A stretch of DNA of 64,000 nt, taken from assembly GCA_022483465.1 (NCBI GenBank), contig JAKVNF010000004.1, positions 1-64,000 of the forward strand. The letters run 5' to 3'. Below are positions 51,573 through 60,207 of this stretch, in pieces. How positions within the stretch are numbered: position 1 is the stretch's first letter; each line of letters begins with the position of its first letter. Below the pieces are notes generated by a model. It was not told where the DNA came from and ran no database searches. It saw only the letters and a list, made by a program, of their open reading frames with translations. A program made the translations under genes and the position numbers. The stretch is from Lachnospiraceae bacterium (GTDB taxonomy: Bacteria > Bacillota > Clostridia > Lachnospirales > Lachnospiraceae).

Positions 51573-52469
51573 ATGGACGTCAACTACGAATACTACAAGA
51601 TCTTCTACTACGTGGCCAGGTACGGGAACTTCACCAGAGCCGCAAGGGCCCTTGGCAGCGGACAGCCCAACGTCACCCGCGCCATGAACTGCCTGGAGGA
51701 GCAGGTGCACAGCACCCTGTTCATCCGCACCAACCGCGGCGTGCGGCTGACCCCGGAGGGGGAGCTGTTATACCGCCACGTGGAGTCCGCCATCTCCCAG
51801 ATCCAGGCCGCGGAGGCCTCGCTCCACGAGGCAAGCAGCCTCGAACACGGCAGCATCTCCATCGGGGCCAGTGATACCGCCCTGAACATCTGCCTGCTGC
51901 CGATCCTGAAGACCTTTCACGAGGCCCATCCCAGGATCCGCCTGAAGCTGGAGAACCAGACCACGCTCCAGGCGATCCCGTCGGTGAAAAACGGCGAGGT
52001 GGACTTTGCCGTGGTCTCCACCCCCACCGGCGTGACGCCGCCGCTCCAGGAGGTGCCGCTCACCACGTATCAGGAGATTCTCGTGGGCGGCAGCACCTTC
52101 TCCGCCCTGGGCGGCCAGGTGCTGACCCTCGACGAGCTGCTCCACTACCCCATGATCAGTCTCGGGCGGCAGACCATGACCTGGCAGTTCTACCACCAGT
52201 GGTTTCTCGCCCACGACCTGGAGTTTTCGCCGGACACGGAGGTGGCCACCGCGGACCAGATCCTGCCGCTTGTCAAGTGCGGGCTGGGGCTGGCCTTTCT
52301 CCCGGAGCCGATGGCGCAGGCGGCGCTCGCCTCCCATAAGATCGTCCGGATCTTCCTGCCAGAGGACGTCCCTGAGCGGCAGATCTGCCTGGTCTTTGAC
52401 CGGCAGCTCCCCTTCAGCGCCGCCGCCCAGAAGCTGACAGACGACATGCTGGGGAGAAAGTCCGGTTAA
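51573..52469 (+). CDS. LysR-family transcriptional regulator
   Basis: FYYVARYGNFTRAARALGSGQPNVTRAMNCLEEQVHSTLFIRTNRGVRLTPEGELLYRHVE. Confidence 0.92.
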   Translation: MDVNYEYYKIFYYVARYGNFTRAARALGSGQPNVTRAMNCLEEQVHSTLFIRTNRGVRLTPEGELLYRHVESAISQIQAAEASLHEASSLEHGSISIGASDTALNICLLPILKTFHEAHPRIRLKLENQTTLQAIPSVKNGEVDFAVVSTPTGVTPPLQEVPLTTYQEILVGGSTFSALGGQVLTLDELLHYPMISLGRQTMTWQFYHQWFLAHDLEFSPDTEVATADQILPLVKCGLGLAFLPEPMAQAALASHKIVRIFLPEDVPERQICLVFDRQLPFSAAAQKLTDDMLGRKSG

Positions 52470-52680
52470 CCGCGGACCGGCGCCTGCCCCCGCCGAAACA
52501 GAAGGCGAAAGATGGCGCGCACCAGGGGCCCGACAAGAAAGATCTGGAGAAGGAGCGCCACAGGAAAGCACCTGACCGCCGTCGTGATCCAGAGGACAAA
52601 CCAGCCGGCACCCGCCCCGTTGTGGAGCAGGACGGAGAAGAGGGGCACCAGCGGGACGACGCAGCAGAACGCATTCCCCG
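52466..52680 (-). pseudogene. 5'-truncated small membrane protein (DUF2798-like remnant)
   Basis: MPLFSVLLHNGAGAGWFVLWITTAVRCFPVALLLQIFLVGPLVRAIFRLLF; upstream part joined to a transposase fragment. Confidence 0.45.
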
Positions 52681-52871
52681 CATATTCGCATAGGTAACTA
52701 CAGCATACATCATAATTGGGTTGTACCCGGTTCTTCCCTTATTGAACAATTGGCTAACAAGCCAGAAATGTCTAATTTCTCCATCACTTTTTTCAGGATA
52801 TAGACTGGATCGTCGTCAGGTAAACTCAATTCGAAGAAACTAAAGTTAATTTTCTGTTGCCTTAATTCAAA
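52680..52871 (-). pseudogene. IS1182-like transposase N-terminal remnant, frameshifted and truncated
   Basis: LRQQKINFSFFELSLPDDDPVYILKKVMEKLDISGLLANC then frameshift to KGRTGYNPIMMYAVVTYANMRGMRS. Confidence 0.65.
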
Positions 52872-53041
52872 CTGGAGAGTTGAAAGTTCTCCCTTTGTAA
52901 GTGAATAAAGCAACTCCATTTTGACGACAAATAGACACGCGGATGGTACAATTATAGTGGTAAATGAATGACTAATGGTCACTATTTTGTAGTAGCGCTA
53001 TGAATAGTGAATATGATACAATACCACTATGGAGGTGCCGC

Positions 53042-53766
53042 GTGGGCTATATTTACAAAAGGCGTTAGTTAAGAAACGGGTTGATAAGCGATCGCCTAGC
53101 ATGAGACCACTAATACCTCACTTTGAGCTCGAGCTGGGTACACTCCTATCCGTGCTGTGTTGCATCATGTAACAAAGCATCACCTAGATTGCCTAAACAC
53201 ATACACTCACTTGCCGAGTATGTGACTATAAATAACAAGATAGGCATTATGCGGAGAAGAAAAGAGCTCCAAATGGGGATTCTATATCTTCATCGGACAT
53301 TATCGCGTCGAGAGTTCACCATGGAGGTTGTGGTATGGAACCCATCAACCCGGTTCTTTACTAACGCCTTTACAAAAAAACCAAAAATGGAACAACGTAT
53401 GTTTATGACAATGTAAGCTATTGGCGTAAGGACATCAAACAGCCTCGCTCGAAGCGTAAACTGATTGGCAAGCTCGACCCGGATACAAGGGAAATCGTCC
53501 CTACCTCCGGAAGAGGCAGAAAGCGCAAGGTCCAGCCAGACAGCACTACAACTGTTGCAGTTACCACTGCTTCATCAGCACCAAAGGCCTCTGGATCAGG
53601 TTCACAAAACTCTGATGATCTCCGCTATCAATATGAGGAATGCCGACGTCAGCTTCTTGAAACACAGGCGGAACTGGCAAAGGCTCGAAGTCAGGCAGAC
53701 GCATACCGTGCAGAAGTTGAGAAGTTCAAGGCTGATCTGGAGTCCTTTTTCAGAAAGTACCATTGA
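53042..53766 (+). pseudogene. Small upstream IS ORF interrupted by MITE
   Basis: GTG start after GGAGGT; VGYIYK-[MITE]-KTKNGTTYVYDNVSYWRKDIKQPRSKRKLIGKLDPDTREIVPTSGRGRKRK...coiled coil...FFRKYH; excision of MITE plus one TSD restores the frame. Confidence 0.75.
53061..53368 (+). mobile_element. 308-bp MITE-like element, copy 1 (IS1595-type ends)
   Basis: Ends GGCGTTAGTTAAGAAACGGGTTGAT / ATCAACCCGGTTCTTTACTAACGCC; 9-bp TSD TTTACAAAA (53052-53060 / 53369-53377). Confidence 0.85.
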
Positions 53767-53816
53767 CACTAGGAAAGCATTGCTCTCCTGGGTTTGTGCC
53801 ACGCGGCTGACAACTC

Positions 53817-55259
53817 ATGGCCGAATATCTGGAAAAGTCACTGCAGTCGTTCCGCTCCTGCTTCTTCAAGGAGAGGGCTTTCCGCTGGTTCGTCCTCGTC
53901 ATCCTCATGTTTATCCTGAGGGAGGATCACCTCGGAGTAACTTCAACCATCCGAGCTTTGTCACTAAACCATGGATGCTACGACACGCTCATCCACTTTT
54001 TCCATTCATCAGCCTATCAGACGCAGATGGTGAGGCTGGCGTGGTATCGTTTTGTCCGTGACTCGGCAAACTTTCTCCTGGCAGACGGCCGTACGATTCT
54101 CATAGGTGATGGAGTCAAGCAGTCCAAGGAAGCAAGATACATGCCGGGAGTAAAGAAGCTTCATCAGGAGTCGGAAGATTCCTCCAAGGGAGAGTACATC
54201 TTCGGCCACATGTTTGGCGCCATCGGCGTCCTCATTGGCACCAAACAGCATCACCTGTGCCTGCCACTCCACATGAGCATTCAGGACGGACTTCGAGATG
54301 CTGCAGGCTGGGAGAACAGCGGCATCAGTGCAGAAAGCCATGTGGTTCAGATCATCCGTAACGCTTATGATGCCGCCAGGACACTGGGAAGAAGCTTTCT
54401 GATCCTGGACCGTTACTTCCTGACTGTACCTGCCATCAGCGCGATGAATGAGCTGAACTCGTCAGATGGAGGCAATCGGATTGCCATCATCACCAAAGCA
54501 AAGAGGAATGTCATCGCTTACCGCCAGCCAATCCCGACACTCCGGAAAACCCGCGGCCGCCCCCGTAAGAAGGGAACACCCGTCAAACTGAACGACCTGT
54601 TTGATTCGAAGAAAAGTCATTTCGAGACCGAGGTCATGTACCTTTACGGGAGAAAACGGACCGTGCGCCATATGTATCTGGATCTTCTCTGGGGAACAAA
54701 GCTTTACCAGGAGCTCCGCTTTGTCCTCGTAGAGTACGAAGATGATGGAGGCCCCAAGCGGGGAATCCTTGTATGCACCGAAAAGTATGCGCCCAATCTC
54801 ATCATTACACTGTACGCATACAGATTTTCGATTGAAGAATTCTTCCGCGAATTCAAGCAACGCTTTGGAGGCTTCGGGTACCACTTCTGGACCAGAAGCA
54901 TTGCGAAGCTCAACCACTTCAAGAAGAAAGATGAGCCTGATCGTCTCAGCCATGTAAAGGATCCGGCAGCGCAGAAGAAGATCCTGAATACCGTCGACGC
55001 GATAGAGCGCTTCGTTCTGTTTGCAGAGATCGCCATGGGGCTTGTTCAGCTGATGACGTATCGGATCCAGGACGTCAGGAAGATACAGGACTTCCGGTAT
55101 GTGAGGACACAGAGAGATGGGTACATCTCAGAAGCTACGTTGTTGTACTATCTGCGCCACACATTTTTGGGCAGTTTGCTCTCGAGGCCGGAGTCCTTCC
55201 TAACCCGGTATATTTCTGCACTGCAGGCCCACTATTCGGATGAAGACCTGGTCTCATAG
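53817..55259 (+). CDS. IS4-group DDE transposase
   Basis: 480 aa; TILIGDGVKQSKEARYMPGVKKLHQ, RSFLILDRYFLTVPAI, YAYRFSIEEFFREFKQRFGGFGYHFWTRSI. Confidence 0.8.
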   Translation: MAEYLEKSLQSFRSCFFKERAFRWFVLVILMFILREDHLGVTSTIRALSLNHGCYDTLIHFFHSSAYQTQMVRLAWYRFVRDSANFLLADGRTILIGDGVKQSKEARYMPGVKKLHQESEDSSKGEYIFGHMFGAIGVLIGTKQHHLCLPLHMSIQDGLRDAAGWENSGISAESHVVQIIRNAYDAARTLGRSFLILDRYFLTVPAISAMNELNSSDGGNRIAIITKAKRNVIAYRQPIPTLRKTRGRPRKKGTPVKLNDLFDSKKSHFETEVMYLYGRKRTVRHMYLDLLWGTKLYQELRFVLVEYEDDGGPKRGILVCTEKYAPNLIITLYAYRFSIEEFFREFKQRFGGFGYHFWTRSIAKLNHFKKKDEPDRLSHVKDPAAQKKILNTVDAIERFVLFAEIAMGLVQLMTYRIQDVRKIQDFRYVRTQRDGYISEATLLYYLRHTFLGSLLSRPESFLTRYISALQAHYSDEDLVS

Positions 55260-55433
55260 GCGAAAAAGCAAGCAATAACTTAGCTTTTACAATAGAAGCA
55301 ATAACACTACTTTTAAAAGAGCTGGAGACGTTTGCGCTTTTTCAAGTCAAACTTTCAACTCTCCAGAATTCAAAAATTTCATTATAATAATTATTGCTTA
55401 GCATAGTTACATTATAGCATGTAATGGAGAGAA

Positions 55434-55460
55434 AGATGGTTGTCGTTAGCCATCTTTTTT
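55434..55460 (+). terminator. Intrinsic terminator-like hairpin
   Basis: AGATGG TTGTCGTTAG CCATCTTTTTT. Confidence 0.55.
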
Positions 55461-55555
55461 CAGATAAACTTCAGGGAGGATATGACTCGGTGCGAGTCAT
55501 ACCCTCTCTGTTTCGGAACTATCTATTTCCCGACAGCCCCTATAATTCCTGTGTG

Positions 55556-55599
55556 ACGGTTCAGTGTCTTCACAATGGCCACTGAACCGTTACTTTTTT
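55556..55599 (+). terminator. Intrinsic terminator hairpin
   Basis: ACGGTTCAGTG tcttcacaatggc CACTGAACCGT TACTTTTTT. Confidence 0.6.
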
Positions 55600-55612
55600 G
55601 CTTTCTACAGGC

Positions 55613-56679
55613 CTATTGAAAAATCATCTGCACAAATTCCGCAAAGCAGGGTCTCCACACATTCCGGTCATGTCCGCCGGGATAGATTTTCCTGATTTCA
55701 TGAACCCCTTTCTCCTGGATGATCGCATCCTCTTCCAAAAATCTGGAAAGGAAACAATCATTATTTCCGATACAGCGGAAAAAAGTATGAAAATAATTAT
55801 TAAAATCCGGATCGTCCATTGCCTTCAGATAGGTCTGCTCATAAGGTTTTCCTCCAACCGCATCCCGTTCCGGATTCCCTTCGATGTTGTCTCTTATAAA
55901 ACCTGAGAAAATGCCAACTTCACTGAACAGATCGGGATGATCGCATATCGTCCGGGTTGTCTGTACAGAGCCCATAGACAAGCCAGCCATACCTTTCTTT
56001 TCCTTACAACCGCCAAACTGATATTTTTTCTCTACCATCGGAATAATTTCCTCTACCAGCATCCGTTCCAGCAAAACATGGTTTAATCGTTCTTCTGAAC
56101 CGACCTTTTCCTGTACCATACCGTCACTCATCACAAGTGCAAAAGGTTTTATTTTCCCATTTCAATCAGGTTATCCAGTATGATATTGGCTTTTCCAGTT
56201 GTTGTCCAGGAAATCTCACTCTCACCGAATCCATGCTGCAGATACAGAACCGGAAGGCCTGCAGATGGTACGCATGGTGGGAGGTAAACGATGAATCGTT
56301 CCCAGTTATTGAAAATCTCAGACTTATAGAATTCATGTGTCAGCGTTCCATGTGGGATATCACGAATCTCAGCCAGCTTCTTTTCATCCGGCAGTTCAAT
56401 ATAGTTATATAAGCGGCCATATCCGTGTCCGATCGGCAGCTCAGGAAGCAGAACCTCCTGTCTGTCCACACAGATCTGCACATAATTCACAGCTGTGGTA
56501 AATGGGAGTTCCAGGATCCACTTTTCTCCGTCTTTTGCAAATGAATAGGTTCTGTCATCCCATTTTAAAGAAAGCTCTTTTACGTTCTCACAGTCCAGCT
56601 GCAAAAATACTTTCCGTCTTTTCGAAAAAGTATACTCTTTTGTTCCATATTTCACCTCTAGAATTTCATCTGTTTGCAT
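55613..56679 (-). pseudogene. CE1-like (feruloyl/acetyl) esterase, single-base frameshift
   Basis: Two abutting frames: MQTDEILEVKYGTKEY...VLYLQHGFGESEISWTTTGKANIILDNLIEMGK* and ...VMSDGMVQEKVG...GLSMGSVQTTRTICDHPDLFSEVGIFSGFI; one missing A near 56145 would restore IEMGKIKPFALVMSDG. Confidence 0.75.
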
Positions 56680-58359
56680 GTTCTGACGCCATTGACATAA
56701 ATATCGTTTGCCAGTTCTGTGACAAGCCGCATATCCTGCCAGATTGAACACTTTTCTCCCATAAAGGTAATGTTATCAAAGTGAATATCATGGACACGCA
56801 CTTCTTCTGTCGGTGTCTGGAATCCACGGATCGTGGAAACCGGGATATCTCCGTTTAATACCTGAATATTGTCAAAATAGATGTCATGGATTTCCCCTTT
56901 CGCAATCTGCTCTGTGTATCTGCAAAGCAGAACCTTGATATCAAACAGTTTCTGTTCCGCCTGCTCTACTCTGATATTTTTATAATGGATGTCATGAACG
57001 TGGCCTCCGTCTGCCTGATGGATAGAAAGTGCAGCACCGCCCATATTTCCTTCGTACTGGCAGTGGATAATATCACAGTCTTCGAATACCAGATCATGAA
57101 TCTCACTCTGAAGAGCATAACCAAGCTCTATGGCATTGCCTGGCTCTGCATTCCAGATCACGTTATTGTGAACGCGCACTTTTGTTACATCTCTTACTGT
57201 TGAAGGATCTTCAAACAATCCCTGCGATTTGATACAGATACTGTCATCGGTGGAACGGACAAAGCAGTTTTTCACCTCTACATCCTGGCTGCTGGTGATA
57301 TCAATTCCGTCTCCTGTTACGATTCTTGACATGATGTTCATATCGTCAATGACAACATGATCACAGGCTGCCGGAACCACATGCCAGGATGGTCCGTCTA
57401 CTGCAGTAATTCCTTTTGGCGTTAGTAAAGAACCGGGTTGATGGGTTCCATACCACAACCTCCATGGTGAACTCTCGACGCGATAATGTCCGATGAAGAT
57501 ATAGAATCCCCATTTGGAGCTCTTTTCTTCTCCGCATAATGCCTATCTTGTTATTTATAGTCACATACTCGGCAAGTGAGTGTATGTGTTTAGGCAATCT
57601 AGGTGATGCTTTGTTACATGATGCAACACAGCACGGATAGGAGTGTACCCAGCTCGAGCTCAAAGTGAGGTATTAGTGGTCTCATGCTAGGCGATCGCTT
57701 ATCAACCCGTTTCTTAACTAACGCCTTCCTTTTAAAAGGATTTTCTTACACCACTTGATGTAGATAAAGAAACGATGTGCATTGCTGTCCGGCAGATGCC
57801 AGCAGGCTCCGTTGACAATTCCGTTTCCCACGATGGAAATATTTTCGCTGTGTTCTGCATATATGCATCCGGAAACAACAGCTCCTTCCTCGATATAAAC
57901 CGTATCATTTGATTTCAGGGTAAGAACTCCTACATTATATGCTTTACCTTTTTCAAAACATATGGTGGTATTTTCCGGTTTTTCGATTCTGCGAGAACAG
58001 AATACAAACAGGGCATCATGAAGCCCCCCGTCTGTCTCTACTGTGAATTTTCACGGTTCATCCAGATGAATACGTACTGTCCCTCCTTTTATGGAAGGTG
58101 CTATTCCGAAACTGGTGGGCCGGATGGCCAGTTCCTTAAATGGTGTATGGATAGAAATTTCCAGATCATATGCTTCATTATCTACTACTACTACATAATC
58201 GAATGAGTCTGTATGGTATACCACACGCTCTGTTCCGTTGCAGATCACACTGTATTTTTCTGATTTTTCCAGCTCATCTACAGAATTCAGGGTAAATCTC
58301 GGTTCCTCAATCGGATCCGGATTGGGATAATAAATCAAATCTTTTTCAAAATCTTTCAT
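56658..58359 (-). pseudogene. GH28 polygalacturonase-like gene with nonsense codon and MITE insertion
   Basis: MKDFEKDLIYYPNPDPIEEP...RIHLDEP-TGA-KFTVETDGGLHDALFVF...KWCKKILLKG-[MITE]-ITAVDGPSWHVVPAACDHVVIDDMNIMS...NTDG-like GDGIDITSSQDVEVKNCFVRSTDDSICIKS. Confidence 0.85.
57418..57725 (-). mobile_element. 308-bp MITE-like element, copy 2, inverted relative to copy 1
   Basis: Reverse complement of copy 1 by inspection; flanked by 8-bp TSD TTCCTTTT. Confidence 0.85.
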
Positions 58360-58516
58360 CAGTCTCTTCCTTCTCCTTATACTTAAACTGTATCGATAAA
58401 TTTAGGGACGCTATTACGCCAGCTAGGTAAGCTAAAAGTAATCCCGATTTTCATTAATATCTCAACGTTTTTCGTGTAAAAGAAATTGCATTGCAAGCAC
58501 GATTGTGTCACATTTA

Positions 58517-58540
58517 TGGCGTACCTAAATAGGTACGCCA
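58517..58540. promoter_or_regulatory. Palindrome directly upstream of IS1634-type transposase start
   Basis: TGGCGTACC TAAATA GGTACGCCA, 13 nt before ATG at 58554; contains GCGTACCTAAAT also found in the right end of the element. Confidence 0.6.
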
Positions 58541-58553
58541 TGGGGAAAGCAGA

Positions 58554-60182
58554 ATGAACACAGTTGCTTCTAATGCAAAACCGGATTTTGTGGTCAATTT
58601 TCAAAGGCCTGCCAATACCGAGATCAAGCATATCAGCGGTCACTGGTACCTATATGAGCGTACCAGCAAGTATGATCCAAAGATCAAGCGCTCAAGAAAG
58701 GTCTCCGGAAGATGTCTTGGCAAAATCACAGAGAGCGGTCTTGTGCCAAGCAGGAATAAGACTGCCGAAATTCTGAGGGCCTCTCTTCCTTCTTATCACC
58801 TGAATGATGTTGTGGAAGTAGGCGCAGTAAATTACTTTTATCAGCGTACCGCGAAAATGCGGGACAGACTGAAAAGTTTTTTCCCGGACAACTGGCAGAT
58901 GATCTTTACGGTCGTGCTGCTGCGAACAATCTATGATGCCAGGTTCAGAAGACTCGAAGTCCATTATGAGAATAGCATCCTGTCCTATCTGTATCCGGAT
59001 ATGGTGTTTACACCGCCTGCTGTAAAGAACTTTCTTACAGAACTTGGACACCAGAGAGACTCGATCTCATCCTATATGAAAGAATCCCTGAACCAAATGG
59101 GTGACCGTTTTGTCCTCTTTGACGGCCATCGGCTTCTATCCGCTTCCAAGACTATGGAAAATGCAGAAGTCGGGTATGACTCAAAATGCCGATATAAGCC
59201 ACAGATCAACGTGATTTATTTGTATACCCTGGGAGAAAACACCGGGTTCCCGGCTTACTATAAGCAGTACATCGGAAGCACCCCGGATATCAGTGCGTAT
59301 ACGGACATCCTGAAGGAGAGCGGTCTCAATGGAAACGGCAATGTCGTAACGGTTGTCACGGACAAGGGTTTTGCCAGCAGCGAAAGCTTCGAAATCCTGG
59401 AAGACAGCGGGCTCAAATACATCGAACCGCTCAAGCGCGGAAATCAGTATGTCAGCGGAAAGGTTCCGTCCTCTCCATCGGATTATGATGATCTGTTCAA
59501 TTATCACAACCGGGCTGTGCAGTCCAAAAAGATATCCAGTGAAAATGGTGTCGATATATATTTGCTTTTCGACACTCAGCTCTTCGAAGATGAAATTTCT
59601 GACTTAGCATCCAGAACAGAGAAGCATAACAACACAGTAGAGGCCAGCCGCTCAAGAGAGGCAAAGCGTCGGAGTAACAACAAAGGCAGGCTCACAGATG
59701 AGCAACTTGCCGAATTGGCCCCCCTTACAGTAAAGGATGTACTTGCCGACAAACAGGAAATGGGCACCATTACCATCAAAACGAACCGGACGGATTTGAA
59801 TGGTGAACAGATCTACGCAATCTGGAAGCAACGTCAGAACATCGAACAGTATTTCAAGACCTATGACGATACACTCGACTATGAGTCATCCTACATGAGA
59901 GATAATTCATCCGAAGAAGCGTGGCTTTTCCTAAACCATTTGTCCTGCACAATTGGAATCAGTGCCATAGAGGAGATCAACTCGATTGGACAGTCGAAGG
60001 ATATCTCTCTCAAGGATCTGATTCAGACGCTGCGGAAAATCAGTGCATGCAGGATCGATGAAAAATGGACCATTCCGCCGGTAAAGCGGTCAGTGCAGAC
60101 GCTAGGGAATAAACTGGGGGTAGATTTAGTACACCTTGTTATCCCTTTACAGGAAACTACAAAATCCACAAGCAATCCGTAG
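58554..60182 (+). CDS. IS1634-family transposase
   Basis: 542 aa; KHISGHWYLYERTSKYDPKIKRSRKVSGRCLGKITESG; VVTVVTDKGFASSESF; YAIWKQRQNIEQYFKTYDDTL. Confidence 0.88.
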   Translation: MNTVASNAKPDFVVNFQRPANTEIKHISGHWYLYERTSKYDPKIKRSRKVSGRCLGKITESGLVPSRNKTAEILRASLPSYHLNDVVEVGAVNYFYQRTAKMRDRLKSFFPDNWQMIFTVVLLRTIYDARFRRLEVHYENSILSYLYPDMVFTPPAVKNFLTELGHQRDSISSYMKESLNQMGDRFVLFDGHRLLSASKTMENAEVGYDSKCRYKPQINVIYLYTLGENTGFPAYYKQYIGSTPDISAYTDILKESGLNGNGNVVTVVTDKGFASSESFEILEDSGLKYIEPLKRGNQYVSGKVPSSPSDYDDLFNYHNRAVQSKKISSENGVDIYLLFDTQLFEDEISDLASRTEKHNNTVEASRSREAKRRSNNKGRLTDEQLAELAPLTVKDVLADKQEMGTITIKTNRTDLNGEQIYAIWKQRQNIEQYFKTYDDTLDYESSYMRDNSSEEAWLFLNHLSCTIGISAIEEINSIGQSKDISLKDLIQTLRKISACRIDEKWTIPPVKRSVQTLGNKLGVDLVHLVIPLQETTKSTSNP

Positions 60183-60207
60183 CGTACCTAAATCATACCG
60201 TTACAGC

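Larger units (their letters stand above)
52872..55366 (+). mobile_element. Two-gene IS4-group-like insertion sequence
   Basis: 17-bp IRs CTGGAGAGTTGAAAGTT (52872-52888) / AACTTTCAACTCTCCAG (55350-55366); 8-bp TSD AATTCAAA (52864-52871 / 55367-55374). Confidence 0.85.

Noticed and set aside
53123-53416. 97-aa ORF inside MITE copy 1 (also 57361-57663 in copy 2) as a real gene
   Set aside because: Identical because the element is repeated; reads out of the element into unrelated flanks and has no domain, so not called as a gene
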